A DNA stretch of 62,828 nucleotides from an uncultured Gammaproteobacteria bacterium (GCA_947260025.1 CAMYON010000003.1:1-62828); one strand, 5' to 3'. Numbered from the stretch's first letter, positions 38,397 through 48,357 are shown. Notes: generated by a model not told the origin, from the sequence alone. Numbers and translations: made by a program.

Positions 38397-39161
38397 ATGC
38401 AAATTAAAATACTCGGGTGGGCCGGCGGTATAGGTGCCAATCTGCGCACGACCTCCTTCCTGATCGATGATGACTTGTTAATAGACGCTGGTACCGGCCT
38501 GGGCGACTTGCCGCTCAATCATATGACCGGTATCCGTCATATATTTCTGACCCATTCCCATATGGATCACATCGTGGGCCTGCCGTTGCTGGCCGACAGC
38601 ATGTTCGGTGTGCATGATGAACCCATCATCGTGCACGCCCAGGCAAAAACGATCGAGGCCCTGAAAGCGCATGTTTTCAACTGGGTTATCTGGCCTGATT
38701 TTTCGGAATTGCCAACCAGGGACAATCCCTCGATTCAATTCGAAGTCATGAATCCAGGCGACGTGGTTTCGATAAGGTCGCGCGACATCGAAATGATAGA
38801 GGTCAATCACACCGTGCCCGGGGTCGGTTATTGCCTGTCGTCGCGCCGCGCCAGTGTCGCTTTCAGCGGCGATACGACGACGAATGACAACCTGTGGGAA
38901 GTGCTGAATCGCTATGAAAACGTCGACCTGCTGTTCGTCGAGTCAGCGTTCTCGAACCACGATATCGAGATCAGCAAGATTTCGAAACACTATTGTCCAA
39001 ATTTGCTGGGCGCAGATATCCTCAAGATGAAGCACCGTCCGGACGTCTGGTTGACGCATTTCAAGCCCGGCGACGAGGAGTTGATTTACCAGGAATGTGT
39101 CGACGCCATGCCGGACTTCAACGTGCATCAGATCAAGGGCGGCGAAATATTCAAGTTTTAA
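38397..39161 (+). CDS. MBL-fold metallo-hydrolase, class II cyclic-nucleotide phosphodiesterase-like
   Basis: 254 residues. Metal motif H53-S-H55-M-D57-H58 (FLTHSHMDHIVGLPLL), further ligands in MIEVNHTVPG and FSGDTT, and a final H in LTHFKPGDE. Its arrangement recalls class II cAMP phosphodiesterases (CpdS-like), but the substrate is uncertain. It lies between ypjD and ffh. Its stop is one base before a perfect inverted repeat. Confidence 0.85.
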   Translation: MQIKILGWAGGIGANLRTTSFLIDDDLLIDAGTGLGDLPLNHMTGIRHIFLTHSHMDHIVGLPLLADSMFGVHDEPIIVHAQAKTIEALKAHVFNWVIWPDFSELPTRDNPSIQFEVMNPGDVVSIRSRDIEMIEVNHTVPGVGYCLSSRRASVAFSGDTTTNDNLWEVLNRYENVDLLFVESAFSNHDIEISKISKHYCPNLLGADILKMKHRPDVWLTHFKPGDEELIYQECVDAMPDFNVHQIKGGEIFKF

Positions 39162-39162
39162 C

Positions 39163-39208
39163 GGGGACAGTATACTTAATTCCCGCTGGAATTAAGTATA
39201 CTGTCCCC
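39163..39208. repeat. perfect REP-like inverted repeat before ffh
   Basis: 21-bp perfect arms (left begins GGGGACAGTATACTTAATTC, loop CGCT). It lies one base after the metallo-hydrolase stop and 27 bases before the ffh ATG. It resembles the GGGGACAG-type REP family and can form a strong hairpin on either strand. Confidence 0.85.
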
Positions 39209-39234
39209 CGCTTTTGAATTGACGAGATCTTTCG

Positions 39235-40599
39235 ATGTTTGAAAACCTGACCGATCGACTATCCAAAACGCTGAAAAACCTGCGCGGTCAGGGTCGGCTC
39301 AGCGAAGACAATATTCGCGACAGCCTGCGGGAAGTGCGCATGGCGCTGCTCGAGGCCGATGTCGCCCTGCCGGTAGTCAAGGATTTTATCGACAACGTAC
39401 GGGAAAAAGCACTCGGCCAGGAAGTCGTCGCCAGCCTTTCGCCCGGCCAGGCCCTGGTCAAGGTCGTTAACGATGAACTGGTTGCGATCATGGGCGAATC
39501 GCAGGCCACGATCGACCTGAATCATAAGCCACCGGTAATTGTACTGATGGCGGGTTTGCAGGGCGCGGGTAAAACCACGACGGTGGCAAAGCTGGCGCGC
39601 CGGCTGCGTGAGAGCGAGAAAAAGTCGGTTATGGTGGCCAGCGCCGACGTTTATCGTCCGGCCGCGATCGCTCAGCTGCAAACGCTGTCGACCGAAGTCG
39701 GCGCCGATTTCTACCCCAGCAACAAGGACCAGAAGCCGGTGTCGATAGCGCGTGACGCGGTTGAGGCGGCGCGCAGGTCGGGCGCGGATGTGCTGATTAT
39801 CGATACCGCGGGGCGGCTCGCGATCGATGAGCAGATGATGGATGAAATTCGCGCCATTCACGATGCCGTGGATCCGGCTGAAACCCTGTTCGTGGTCGAC
39901 AGCATGACCGGCCAGGATGCTGCCAGGACGGCCAAGGCCTTCGACGACGCTTTGCCCCTGAGCGGAGTGGTTCTGACCAAGATCGACGGCGATGCGCGCG
40001 GCGGCGCGGCCCTGTCGGTACGCCATATTACCGGTAAACCGATCAAGTTCATCGGTTCCGGTGAAAAGACCGATGCGCTGGAAGCCTTTCATCCCGACCG
40101 AATCGCGTCGCGAATCCTTGGTATGGGCGATATTTTATCGCTGGTGGAGCAGGCGCAGGAGAAAGTCGATCACGAAAAAGCGGAGAGGCTTGCGCGCAAG
40201 GTCAAAAAGGGCAGGGGTTTCGACCTGGAAGACTTGCGCGACCAGTTTACACAAATGGATAAAATGGGTGGTCTGGCAAACCTGGTAGACAAGCTGCCGG
40301 GCATGGGTGCCGGCGTCTCTCAGGCGATGCAAAATCCTGCCCACACCAAGCAGATGAAACGCATGGTTGCGATTATTGATTCCATGACGCCGCTGGAGCG
40401 GCGCAAGCCCGAGGTCATCAACGGTTCGCGCAAGCGTCGCGTCGCACAGGGTTCCGGTACCCAGATACAGGACGTCAACCGATTGCTGAAACAACACAAG
40501 CAAATGCAACGCATGATGAAGAAAATGGGGAGCAAGGGCGGTATGGCCAATATGATGCGCGGCATGAAAGGGCGTCTCCCACCCGGTTTTCCAATGTAG
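39235..40599 (+). CDS. ffh: signal recognition particle protein Ffh
   Basis: 454 residues. The N domain is followed by the G domain (GLQGAGKTTTVAKLA, DVYRPAAIAQLQ, DTAGRLAIDEQMM, TKIDGDARGGAALS) and a methionine-rich M domain (MKRMVAIIDSMTPLERRKPEVINGSRKRR...MQRMMKKMG). It targets membrane proteins with SRP RNA to FtsY. Standard location upstream of rpsP. Confidence 0.97.
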   Translation: MFENLTDRLSKTLKNLRGQGRLSEDNIRDSLREVRMALLEADVALPVVKDFIDNVREKALGQEVVASLSPGQALVKVVNDELVAIMGESQATIDLNHKPPVIVLMAGLQGAGKTTTVAKLARRLRESEKKSVMVASADVYRPAAIAQLQTLSTEVGADFYPSNKDQKPVSIARDAVEAARRSGADVLIIDTAGRLAIDEQMMDEIRAIHDAVDPAETLFVVDSMTGQDAARTAKAFDDALPLSGVVLTKIDGDARGGAALSVRHITGKPIKFIGSGEKTDALEAFHPDRIASRILGMGDILSLVEQAQEKVDHEKAERLARKVKKGRGFDLEDLRDQFTQMDKMGGLANLVDKLPGMGAGVSQAMQNPAHTKQMKRMVAIIDSMTPLERRKPEVINGSRKRRVAQGSGTQIQDVNRLLKQHKQMQRMMKKMGSKGGMANMMRGMKGRLPPGFPM

Positions 40600-40649
40600 T
40601 CGAGCTTCACGGGAGGCTCAAAAAAACCCGAAAAACAGGGCGTTCGGGC

Positions 40650-40677
40650 TTCACAGGCGGTTTTATTTAGGTACAAT
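40650..40677 (+). promoter_or_regulatory. sigma-70 promoter of the rpsP-rimM-trmD-rplS operon
   Basis: TTCACA (40650-40655), a 16-base spacer, then TACAAT (40672-40677); five of six bases match the consensus in each box. The predicted leader to rpsP is about 80 bases and contains the hairpin at 40688-40703. Confidence 0.6.
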
Positions 40678-40687
40678 ACGCGGTCTT

Positions 40688-40703
40688 CTGACCCCTGGGT
40701 CAG
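40688..40703 (+). promoter_or_regulatory. hairpin in the rpsP leader
   Basis: 7-bp perfect stem CTGACCC/GGGTCAG with a two-base loop near the start of the predicted leader RNA. It could be part of a ribosomal-protein autoregulatory structure, or only stabilise the 5' end. Confidence 0.4.
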
Positions 40704-40766
40704 CGGCATGGTGTTGCCTGCCGGTAAAAAGGCGATGTTTTGCCGTTATTTATTTGGAGTTTATTT

Positions 40767-41018
40767 ATGGTTTCAATTCGATTGGCACGCGGTGGCTCGA
40801 AAAAACGTCCGTTTTATCACGTGGTGGTAAGCGATAGCCGCAAACCTCGGGATGGCCGCTATATCGAGCGAGTTGGATTCTTCAATCCCAAGGCCCGTGG
40901 CCAGGAAGAAGAGCTGCGCCTCGACGATGCACGCATCGAGTACTGGATTTCGAAAGGCGCGCAGCCCAGCGAGCGTGTCGCCCACCTGATCAAGGGAGCA
41001 GCCAAGGCCGCGGCTTAA
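40767..41018 (+). CDS. rpsP: 30S ribosomal protein S16
   Basis: 83 residues beginning [20 protein letters not shown], the standard S16 N-terminus. The ATG at 40767 follows GGAG at good spacing; the in-frame start at 40740 lies in the leader. First gene of the operon with rimM, trmD and rplS. Confidence 0.98.
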   Translation: MVSIRLARGGSKKRPFYHVVVSDSRKPRDGRYIERVGFFNPKARGQEEELRLDDARIEYWISKGAQPSERVAHLIKGAAKAAA

Positions 41019-41024
41019 CGGGTG

Positions 41025-41534
41025 ATGGACCAACACGATGATGAATTAATCTGTGTTGGGCATGTTCTGGGCGCACAGGGCCTCAAAGGCTGGATCAGGA
41101 TATTTTCCAATACCAGTCCGCGCGAGAACATAGTGAATTACAGTCCCTGGTTGATAGAGCAGGGAGATCAGCTTGAGAAAGTAGCGGTGAAAGGCCGACT
41201 ACAGGGCAAGAATGTACTGGCCAAGCTGGAAGGGATCGATGATCGCACCGAGGCCGAAGCGTTAACCGGCTGCCAGCTTTTCATCAGGCGGCAACAGCTG
41301 CCCGGGCTGGAGGCTGGAGAGTACTACTGGTCGGACCTGATCGGACTGACGGTCGAAACGCTGCAGGCCGAACCGCTCGGGGTAGTGAGCGGAATGCTGG
41401 AGACCGGGGCGGACGACGTCATGGTGTTGCAAGGTGAGCGCGAGCGCTTGATACCTTTCGTGATGGACGAAATCGTCAGGGAAGTGGACCTGGGAAAGCG
41501 CCGCCTGGTGGTTGACTGGTCGCCAGACTACTGA
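41025..41534 (+). CDS. rimM: ribosome maturation factor RimM
   Basis: 169 residues. N-terminal RimM barrel ([22 protein letters not shown]) and a PRC-type C-terminal domain ([36 protein letters not shown]). Helps assemble the 30S head near S19. Six bases after rpsP. A GTG at 41022 is the alternative start. Confidence 0.96.
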   Translation: MDQHDDELICVGHVLGAQGLKGWIRIFSNTSPRENIVNYSPWLIEQGDQLEKVAVKGRLQGKNVLAKLEGIDDRTEAEALTGCQLFIRRQQLPGLEAGEYYWSDLIGLTVETLQAEPLGVVSGMLETGADDVMVLQGERERLIPFVMDEIVREVDLGKRRLVVDWSPDY

Positions 41535-41535
41535 C

Positions 41536-42285
41536 ATGAGAATCGATGTAATCACGCTGTTTCCCGAACTGGTAGAACAGGTGATCGAGTACGGGGTTGT
41601 CGGCCGTGCTGCCGAGCAAGATTTGCTCGAATTGCACTGCTGGAACCCGCGCGATTACACGCGCGACCGTCATCGCACGGTGGACGACCGGCCTTACGGC
41701 GGCGGTCCCGGCATGTTGATGAAGGTGCAGCCGCTGCAGGACGCGATCGCCGCGGTGCGGCAGCATAGCGCCGAGGCCCGGCTGGTGTATCTCAGCCCGC
41801 AGGGTCAACTGCTCAACCAGCAGAAACTGGAGCGGCAGGTAGCGCTGGGATCGGTGATTTTTTTATGCGGTCGTTACGAGGGAATCGACGAGCGCCTGAT
41901 CCAGCGGGAAGTGGACGAAGAATGGTCGCTGGGTGACTATGTCATCAGCGGCGGCGAACTGGCGGCAATGGTTTGCATCGACGCGATGACACGGCTGATA
42001 CCGGGGGCCCTCGGGCACGAAGCGTCGGCGCGGCAGGATTCGTTTAGCGACGGCTTGCTGGATTGTCCGCACTATACGCGCCCGCAAGAGTACCTGGGGG
42101 ACCGCGTACCCGGGGTTTTGATGAACGGTAACCATCGCGAAATCGAAACCTGGCGGGAGCAGCAGGCGCTGGGACGGACCTGGCAGCGACGACCGGATTT
42201 GCTCGAGAGTATCGAGCTGGATGCAAGGCAAAGGGCCTTGCTGGATGAATATATTGCCGAGTTTGAAAAAACCCGGAAGCGGTGA
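41536..42285 (+). CDS. trmD: tRNA (guanine-37-N1)-methyltransferase
   Basis: 249 residues from the ATG at 41536, one base after the rimM stop. Trefoil-knot SPOUT motifs: [37 protein letters not shown] and [14 protein letters not shown]. Uses SAM to make m1G37 and prevent frameshifting. The longer in-frame start (41512) lies inside rimM. Confidence 0.97.
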   Translation: MRIDVITLFPELVEQVIEYGVVGRAAEQDLLELHCWNPRDYTRDRHRTVDDRPYGGGPGMLMKVQPLQDAIAAVRQHSAEARLVYLSPQGQLLNQQKLERQVALGSVIFLCGRYEGIDERLIQREVDEEWSLGDYVISGGELAAMVCIDAMTRLIPGALGHEASARQDSFSDGLLDCPHYTRPQEYLGDRVPGVLMNGNHREIETWREQQALGRTWQRRPDLLESIELDARQRALLDEYIAEFEKTRKR

Positions 42286-42323
42286 TAGTCACCGCGCTGT
42301 AACTGAATATTAGAGGAATCGAA

Positions 42324-42668
42324 ATGAGCGACATAATTGCACAACTCGAAGCGGAAAGCATGAAGCCTGATGTGCCTGCGTTCTCGCCGGGTGACACCGT
42401 GGTGGTGCAGGTCAGGGTTAAGGAAGGCTCGCGCGAGCGCCTGCAGGCCTACGAAGGCGTGGTCATCGCCAAGCGTAACCGGGGCATCAATTCGGCCTTT
42501 ACCGTGCGCAAGATTTCTCACGGCGAAGGGGTCGAGCGCGTATTCCAGACTCATAGCCCGTTGATTGCCGAGATCAAGGTCAAGCGGCGCGGCAAGGTGC
42601 GTCAGGCCAAACTCTACTACCTGCGAGGTCGCACCGGTAAGGCCGCGCGTATTCGCGAAAAGTTATAG
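42324..42668 (+). CDS. rplS: 50S ribosomal protein L19
   Basis: 114 residues, typical L19 ([46 protein letters not shown]). SD-like GAGG precedes the ATG. Last gene of the operon, with a terminator directly after it. Confidence 0.98.
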   Translation: MSDIIAQLEAESMKPDVPAFSPGDTVVVQVRVKEGSRERLQAYEGVVIAKRNRGINSAFTVRKISHGEGVERVFQTHSPLIAEIKVKRRGKVRQAKLYYLRGRTGKAARIREKL

Positions 42669-42692
42669 ACAGAACATAGCTTTGCTAGATAT

Positions 42693-42727
42693 AAAAGGCG
42701 TGTCCGAACCTTCGACACGCCTTTTTT
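42693..42727 (+). terminator. intrinsic terminator of the rpsP-rplS operon
   Basis: 12-bp perfect stem (42693-42704 with 42714-42725) and a T6 run. It ends only about five bases before the next start codon, so the following gene depends on read-through or a promoter overlapping this hairpin. Confidence 0.9.
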
Positions 42728-42731
42728 CTTT

Positions 42732-44489
42732 ATGCATATGAGATTTGCCAGGATAATTTTACTGCTGGGCTTGGCTGGCGTTTTGGGAATTTCGTCAGCC
42801 GACGAACGGCTCGACTTGCTAAAGCATATCTCCGCTGCGGGCGCACCGAATCTAACTCTTAAAATGCTCGACCAGGCGCAGCCCAAGATCGATGAAGACC
42901 TGTATGAATGGATACTCTGGGAGCAGGAACGCCTGGCGATCCTGGCACAGTGGCAGCAATGGGACCAGCTACTGGTGCGTATCGAGGGGCTGCCTGACGA
43001 TATCCCCACGCAATTCAAACGCCAGGCCGCAACCTACCAGGCCAGGGCCTTCCTGCAGCTCGGGCAAACCCGGACCGCGCGTGAAGTATTGCGGCAGCAA
43101 CTCTGGCAAAGCGGCGCCATTGAATCCGGCGAGTACGAAACCTGGCGACGCCTGGTGGTCGAATCCTATCTCGGCGATGGCCGCATCGAGGACGCTCGCG
43201 TTGCATTGCTGCGCTTCGACCAGGATTTCGATAGCGATGATCTCGACTGGGTGCTGCTGCGCGCGCGCGTATTAATCGAAGCCGAACGCTATGAACAGGC
43301 GGTCCTGATTTTGCAGGATCACAAGACCTGGCAGGCCGAGCTAACCAGCCTCTACGCGCGTTTCAAACTGGACCGCATCGACAAGGCAGAGCTCTGGCAG
43401 CAAGTCAAGAAACGCAGTGCTGGCGACAACCTGGCCGTTGGCGAAAGCGCCACCCTGTGGGCGCTGGCTTACCACGCAGCGCAACAGATGGCGCCGGTCG
43501 ATCGCGTGGTTGCGCTGGAGTCACTGTTTCGTAGTTCGCAGCCTTCGCCGCTGCAGCTGTTTCAGATGCCGGTAGACCTGTTGTGGCAGGCTTATCTCGA
43601 GTATGCCGAACTGGTTGGAAACCGCTCGGAGCTATTGCTGGGCGACGACGCCAAATGGCTGGAGCTGGCCGACAAGGTCAGCAAAGTTACGCCGGTTAAG
43701 GCCAGGTCGCTGTTCGCGATGCTGATGCTGCGCTCCGAGGATAGCCAGGTTGCTAACCAGGCCGCGAGCGGTTACATGCAAACCTTTGCCGAAATTGACG
43801 AAGCCGAGCGCATTCTGCTGGGAAACCTGTTCAATCGCAGCGAGACTTTCTCCGTTGCGCGCAAGATTCCGGCGGGGATACGTTACCAGCTGGTCGATCT
43901 GGCGCTGAAATCGGCTGACATCGAGGAGGCGACCCGCCTGATGTCGGGCTTGAACACGATTCCCGAGGGCACCAGTGGATTCGACTGGCAGTTGCGGCAA
44001 TCACGGGTTCTGATTCTGGGCGGTCGCTACGAGGAAGGTAACCAGGTGTTGCAAAACCTGATCGGCGAATATCGCGAACCGAACGTGGAGGCGACCGACC
44101 GAATCCTGCAGGTACTGTTCGATATGCAGACCGTGGACATGCACGCGCAGGCGATAACGCATTTCAGTCAGCTGCTGCGGCTCGAGATCGAGCCCAAGCA
44201 GCGGCGCGAGATTCTCTACTGGATCGCCGATTCCTACCGTGGCCTGGGAAAACATGACCAGGCTGCGCTACTTTACCTGCAATCGGCGATGCTGCCGGCG
44301 CCCGATGCGATGGATCCATGGGCCCAGACTGCGCGCTACCACGCGGCCGAAAGCCTGCAATCGACGGGGCTGGTCGACGATGCGCGTCGCATTTACCTGG
44401 ATCTCCTCGCGGTTACCGAAGATGCCGCGCGGCGTTCGGTGTTGAATCACAAGATCCAGCAACTTTGGCTGAACCAGGGCAGTCAGTAA
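42732..44489 (+). CDS. large periplasmic TPR-like helical repeat protein
   Basis: 585 residues. Signal peptide (FARIILLLGLAGVLGISSA), then nearly all helical with TPR-like repeats (YQARAFLQLGQTRTAREVLRQQL, VLLRARVLIEAERYEQAVLIL, YWIADSYRGLGKHDQAALLYLQSA, YHAAESLQSTGLVDDARRIYLDLL). I recognise no named family and no enzyme motif. Likely a scaffold or assembly protein in the periplasm. It directly follows the rplS terminator. Starts at 42732 and 42738 are both possible. Confidence 0.75.
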   Translation: MHMRFARIILLLGLAGVLGISSADERLDLLKHISAAGAPNLTLKMLDQAQPKIDEDLYEWILWEQERLAILAQWQQWDQLLVRIEGLPDDIPTQFKRQAATYQARAFLQLGQTRTAREVLRQQLWQSGAIESGEYETWRRLVVESYLGDGRIEDARVALLRFDQDFDSDDLDWVLLRARVLIEAERYEQAVLILQDHKTWQAELTSLYARFKLDRIDKAELWQQVKKRSAGDNLAVGESATLWALAYHAAQQMAPVDRVVALESLFRSSQPSPLQLFQMPVDLLWQAYLEYAELVGNRSELLLGDDAKWLELADKVSKVTPVKARSLFAMLMLRSEDSQVANQAASGYMQTFAEIDEAERILLGNLFNRSETFSVARKIPAGIRYQLVDLALKSADIEEATRLMSGLNTIPEGTSGFDWQLRQSRVLILGGRYEEGNQVLQNLIGEYREPNVEATDRILQVLFDMQTVDMHAQAITHFSQLLRLEIEPKQRREILYWIADSYRGLGKHDQAALLYLQSAMLPAPDAMDPWAQTARYHAAESLQSTGLVDDARRIYLDLLAVTEDAARRSVLNHKIQQLWLNQGSQ

Positions 44490-44528
44490 GCCGCCAGCGA
44501 GCATTGACCCTGAACCGCCTGCCGATTG

Positions 44529-44557
44529 CTTGAAAAGCTGCGCCCAGAACCGCATAT
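44529..44557 (+). promoter_or_regulatory. sigma-32 (heat-shock) type promoter for htpG
   Basis: CTTGAAA (44529-44535), a 14-base spacer, then CCGCATAT (44550-44557), against the sigma-32 consensus CTTGAAA-N12-15-CCCCATNT. A leader of about 36 bases ends in the strong SD GGGGAGGAAC before htpG. Confidence 0.7.
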
Positions 44558-44599
44558 ATCCCACTTTATCCGTTAACTCATTGTCGGGGAGGAACAAAC

Positions 44600-46498
44600 A
44601 TGACAACTGCCGCCAATACCGAAACCCGTGGTTTCGAAACCGAAGTCAACCAGTTACTGGATCTGATGATCCATTCGCTGTATTCGAACAAGGAGATATT
44701 CTTACGCGAACTGATCTCGAACGCGTCCGATGCCTGCGATCGCCTGCGATTCTGCGCGATTTCCGATGGCAGTCTTTACGAGGAAGACATCGAGCTGAAA
44801 ATCAGGGTCAGTTACGACAAGGAGGAGCGCAGTATTACCATCAGCGATAACGGTATCGGTATGACGCGCGACGAGGTGATCGAGCACATCGGCACCATCG
44901 CGAAATCGGGCACGCGTTCATTCCTGGAATCGATGACTGGCGATGAAAAAGACGACGCCAAGCTCATCGGGCAGTTTGGTGTCGGCTTCTACTCGTCTTT
45001 CATCGTCGCCGAAGAAGTTACCCTGCGAACCCGCAAGGCCGGTGAAGCGGCCGACCAGGGCGTGGAGTGGGTATCCGAGGGTAAGGGCGAGTACCAGGTC
45101 ACTTCGATCGACAGGCCAGTCCGCGGTACCGAAATTACGCTCAAGCTGCGCGACGGCGAGGACGAGTTTCTGAATGACTGGAAACTGCGTTCGATTATCA
45201 CGTCCTATTCCGACCATATCGACTTCCCGGTAGTGATGGATAAAACCATCGAGCCGGAAGAAGAGGGTGGCGAAACCACGATCGAAGAGGAAACGGTCAA
45301 CCAGGCTTCGGCCCTGTGGACCCGTGCGCGCTCCGAAATCAGCGACGAAGAGTACCGCGAGTTCTACAAGCACGTCGCGCACGACTTCGAGGATCCGATC
45401 GACTGGAATCATAGTCGCGTCGAGGGCACCAACGAGTATACCTCGCTACTCTACATTCCGGCGCGCGCGCCATATGATCTTTATGAACGCGAGCCGCGCC
45501 ACGGCATCAAGCTCTACGTGCAGCGCGTTTTTATCATGGAAGACAGCGAAAAGCTGATGCCGCGTTACCTGCGTTTCGTGCGCGGGTTGATCGATTCGAG
45601 CGATTTGCCGCTCAACGTATCGCGTGAAATTCTGCAGGGCAGCAAGGTAATCGACAGCATCCGCAGTGGCTCGACCAAGAAAGTGCTGGGCATGCTGGAA
45701 AAGATGGCCAAGAACGATCCCGAGAAGTACCAGAATTTCTGGAAGGAATTCGGTCGGGTATTGAAGGAAGGCCCGGCGGAGGATTTTGCCAACCGCGAAA
45801 CGATTGGCAAGCTGTTGCGCTTTGCCACCACCCAGACCGGCGCCGAAGAGCAAACCGTATCGCTGGACGATTACATCGGCCGCATGCAGGAAGGGCAGGA
45901 CAAGATTTACTACATCGCGGCTGATACCCATGCAGCGGCGAAGAACAGTCCACACCTGGAAATCTTCCGCAAAAAGGAAATCGAAGTTTTGCTGCTGTCG
46001 GATCGCGTCGACGAGTGGCTGACCTCGCATTTGATGGAGTACGATGGCAAGAAACTGCAGTCGGTAGCCAAGGGTCAACTGGATCTGGGTGACGACGAGG
46101 CTTCCGAAAAGGAACTCGAAGAGAAGGCCAAGGGCGCCGAAAAATTGTTGAAACGCATGAAGGATGCGCTCGAGGACAAGGTTGAAGATGTACGTGTTAC
46201 CAATCGCCTGACCGATTCGCCGGCCTGTATCGTGCTCAATGAGCAGGATATGGCAATGCACATGCAGCGCATCCTCAAGGAGGCGGGGCACGACTTACCG
46301 AGCAGTAAGCCAATCCTGGAGATCAATCCCGACCATCCGATCGTGAAAAAACTCGACGCCGAGAAATCGAAGAAGAAGTTTGCCGATTGGTCTGATATAT
46401 TGTTTGATCAGGCGTTGCTGGCCGAGGGTGGTCAACTCGATGATCCCGCCAGTTTCGTGGCTAAACTCAACAAGATGTTGGTAACCATTGCCCGATAA
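44600..46498 (+). CDS. htpG: molecular chaperone HtpG (Hsp90)
   Basis: 632 residues. N-terminal ATPase motifs: [47 protein letters not shown] and GTEITLKL. Middle and C-terminal domains are complete. An ATP-dependent folding chaperone in the cytoplasm. Heat-shock control fits the sigma-32-like promoter upstream. Its end overlaps the PilZ gene start by 11 bases. Confidence 0.97.
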   Translation: MTTAANTETRGFETEVNQLLDLMIHSLYSNKEIFLRELISNASDACDRLRFCAISDGSLYEEDIELKIRVSYDKEERSITISDNGIGMTRDEVIEHIGTIAKSGTRSFLESMTGDEKDDAKLIGQFGVGFYSSFIVAEEVTLRTRKAGEAADQGVEWVSEGKGEYQVTSIDRPVRGTEITLKLRDGEDEFLNDWKLRSIITSYSDHIDFPVVMDKTIEPEEEGGETTIEEETVNQASALWTRARSEISDEEYREFYKHVAHDFEDPIDWNHSRVEGTNEYTSLLYIPARAPYDLYEREPRHGIKLYVQRVFIMEDSEKLMPRYLRFVRGLIDSSDLPLNVSREILQGSKVIDSIRSGSTKKVLGMLEKMAKNDPEKYQNFWKEFGRVLKEGPAEDFANRETIGKLLRFATTQTGAEEQTVSLDDYIGRMQEGQDKIYYIAADTHAAAKNSPHLEIFRKKEIEVLLLSDRVDEWLTSHLMEYDGKKLQSVAKGQLDLGDDEASEKELEEKAKGAEKLLKRMKDALEDKVEDVRVTNRLTDSPACIVLNEQDMAMHMQRILKEAGHDLPSSKPILEINPDHPIVKKLDAEKSKKKFADWSDILFDQALLAEGGQLDDPASFVAKLNKMLVTIAR

Positions 46499-46928
46499 CA
46501 CGACGATACGAAAATTTATCCGCCACCCGGCTGACGTGCCGATCCAGGTAACCCTGGACTGGGTGGACGATGAGAATGACGAGACCGTCGATCAAACCAT
46601 TACCAATGTGAGTCTCGGCGGTCTCGCTTTCGTATCGCAACAGCCGCTCGAAGTGCTGCAGCGCGTCAGAATCTCGATCCCCGTGCTAGATCAGGATAGC
46701 CACCTGGTAGGCAATGTCGTCTGGTGCGAGAAGGCCGGCGGCGCCTACGAGATTGGCGTCGAATTCGAGCACTCGCGTGATGCTTTCCGGCTGCGCATGA
46801 TCGAGCAGATTTGCCACATCGAGCATTACCGCAAGGAAGTCGAACAACAGGAAGGCCGTAAACTCAGTTCCCAGGATGCTGCCCGGGAATGGATTTCGAA
46901 ATACGCCGGCGACTTCCCGGCAATTTAA
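46488..46928 (+). CDS. PilZ domain protein, c-di-GMP binding type
   Basis: 146 residues from a TTG that overlaps the htpG end. The PilZ signature is intact: RxxxR (RKFIRH, near residue 8) and NxSxxG (NVSLGG), then the beta-barrel ([35 protein letters not shown]). It probably binds c-di-GMP in the cytoplasm and adjusts a partner. Only the C-terminal helix is unlike standard PilZ. Probably co-transcribed with htpG. Confidence 0.88.
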   Translation: MPDNTTIRKFIRHPADVPIQVTLDWVDDENDETVDQTITNVSLGGLAFVSQQPLEVLQRVRISIPVLDQDSHLVGNVVWCEKAGGAYEIGVEFEHSRDAFRLRMIEQICHIEHYRKEVEQQEGRKLSSQDAAREWISKYAGDFPAI

Positions 46929-46936
46929 ATCCAGCA

Positions 46937-47944
46937 GTGGGAAATCAGCCATCAGTCGCCATCATTGGCGCCGGCCTGGCAGGATTAACCTGTGGTACGG
47001 CGCTGCAAGGACTGGTGCCTAATCTCAGGATATTCGAGAAAAGCGTGTTTCCGGGCGGCCGTGTCAGTCGCTTCCGCGCCGGGGAATACGAATTCAACCA
47101 CGGCGCTCAGTTCTTCACGGTAAACAACCCGCTGTTCTGGAACATCGTTTCGGCCTGGCAAACCGATGGCATCGTGCGTCCCTGGGACGGCTGGACCGTC
47201 GAGTTGCAAAAGGGTCAGATCATCAATAGCGACCTGGCAACGCAGCGTTTTGTCGGCGTGCCGCGCATGCAGACGATTGCCAGGCACCTGGCGCAGCGCT
47301 GTGACCTGGTAACCTCGGCCAACATATCTGAGTTGGAGCCCCAGAGCGATGGCGGCTGGCGAATTTTTAACGAACGCGGCGACTACCAGGGTGCCTACGA
47401 CATCGTCATTATCGCGACCGCGGCGCACCAGGTAGCCGAGTTGTGTCGCTCGGTTCCGGAGATCGGCAAACAGGCCGATAGCGTCGACATGACGGCCTGC
47501 TGGAGTGGCATGCTGGCATTCGATCAGCGACTCAATATCCCCTATGACGCGGCCTTCGTGCTCGACTCTCCGCTATCCTGGATCTCCCGCTACCAGTATG
47601 CGACCAGCGAAACGGGCGCCGACTGCTGGGTATTGCACGCGTCGCCGGAATGGTCGCAAAAGTATGCGGCCAGTTTCAGGGGACGAGTCATGCACGCACT
47701 GCTGGACGCCTTTTGGGAAGCTACCGACCTGGTCCCGCAGAAACCGGTATCGTCCTCGGTGCACTGCTGGAGGCACGCCTTGCCGATCAATCCGATCAGC
47801 GAGGATTCGCTGTTCGTCGAGGCCTGGGCGATCGGCGCATGTGGCGACTGGTGTACCGCGCCGCGCATCGAGGGGGCCGTGTTGAGCGGATTTTCGATGG
47901 CTGACCGGGTCATGAAATACGTTCACAAGCATAACGCCCGATGA
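46937..47944 (+). CDS. FAD/NAD(P)-dependent oxidoreductase, renalase-like
   Basis: 335 residues from a GTG at 46937, giving MGNQPSVAIIGAGLAGL with the dinucleotide-binding GxGxxG. Later motifs: FEKSVFPGGRVSRFRAGEYEFNHGAQFF (flavin binding) and a C-terminal LFVEAWAIGACGDWC. Resembles the bacterial renalase/amine oxidase-like family. The substrate is unknown. An ATG at 46889 would overlap the PilZ gene by 40 bases and adds unlike residues. The end overlaps hslR as ATGA. Confidence 0.85.
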   Translation: MGNQPSVAIIGAGLAGLTCGTALQGLVPNLRIFEKSVFPGGRVSRFRAGEYEFNHGAQFFTVNNPLFWNIVSAWQTDGIVRPWDGWTVELQKGQIINSDLATQRFVGVPRMQTIARHLAQRCDLVTSANISELEPQSDGGWRIFNERGDYQGAYDIVIIATAAHQVAELCRSVPEIGKQADSVDMTACWSGMLAFDQRLNIPYDAAFVLDSPLSWISRYQYATSETGADCWVLHASPEWSQKYAASFRGRVMHALLDAFWEATDLVPQKPVSSSVHCWRHALPINPISEDSLFVEAWAIGACGDWCTAPRIEGAVLSGFSMADRVMKYVHKHNAR

Positions 47945-48333
47945 GCACCGATGAGAACAAGGTGCGGCTCGATAAATGGTTGTGGGCGGCGCGTTTTTTC
48001 AAAACCAGGGCGCTTGCCGGCGAGGCCGTAACCGGCGGCAAGGTGCATCTGCAGGGGCATCGGATAAAGCCGGCGCGTAGCGTCAAGATCGACGACTGCT
48101 TCGAGATTCAGCGCGGTTACGAGCGTTTCGAGATTATCGTCACCGCTATCAGCGATCGTCGTGGCTCCGCCAGCGAGGCACAAACCCTGTATCGCGAGAC
48201 CGAAGCCAGCGTCGCCAGGCGCGCCGCCGAGGCTGAAAAACGCAAGCTGGCGATGCTGGCGCGGCCGCGTTCCAGTACCCGGCCCGATAAAAAGCAGCGC
48301 CGGAAAATCCATCGATTTATCGGCAAATCTTGA
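47941..48333 (+). CDS. hslR: ribosome-associated heat-shock protein Hsp15
   Basis: 130 residues. S4 RNA-binding domain (VRLDKWLWAARFFKTRALAGEAVTGGKVHLQGHRIKPARSVKIDD), with a basic tail (KKQRRKIHRFIGKS). Hsp15 rescues stalled 50S-tRNA complexes. Its place in the htpG-PilZ-oxidoreductase run suggests co-regulation under heat stress. Convergent with plsB. Confidence 0.93.
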   Translation: MSTDENKVRLDKWLWAARFFKTRALAGEAVTGGKVHLQGHRIKPARSVKIDDCFEIQRGYERFEIIVTAISDRRGSASEAQTLYRETEASVARRAAEAEKRKLAMLARPRSSTRPDKKQRRKIHRFIGKS

Positions 48334-48357
48334 ATCGCCGGTCGTCTATAAATTAAT

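Noticed and set aside
40620..40650. Hairpin CCCGAA/TTCGGG after ffh as a terminator
   Set aside because: The T run is on the minus-strand side only. For ffh it is not a proper intrinsic terminator, and no minus-strand gene ends there.
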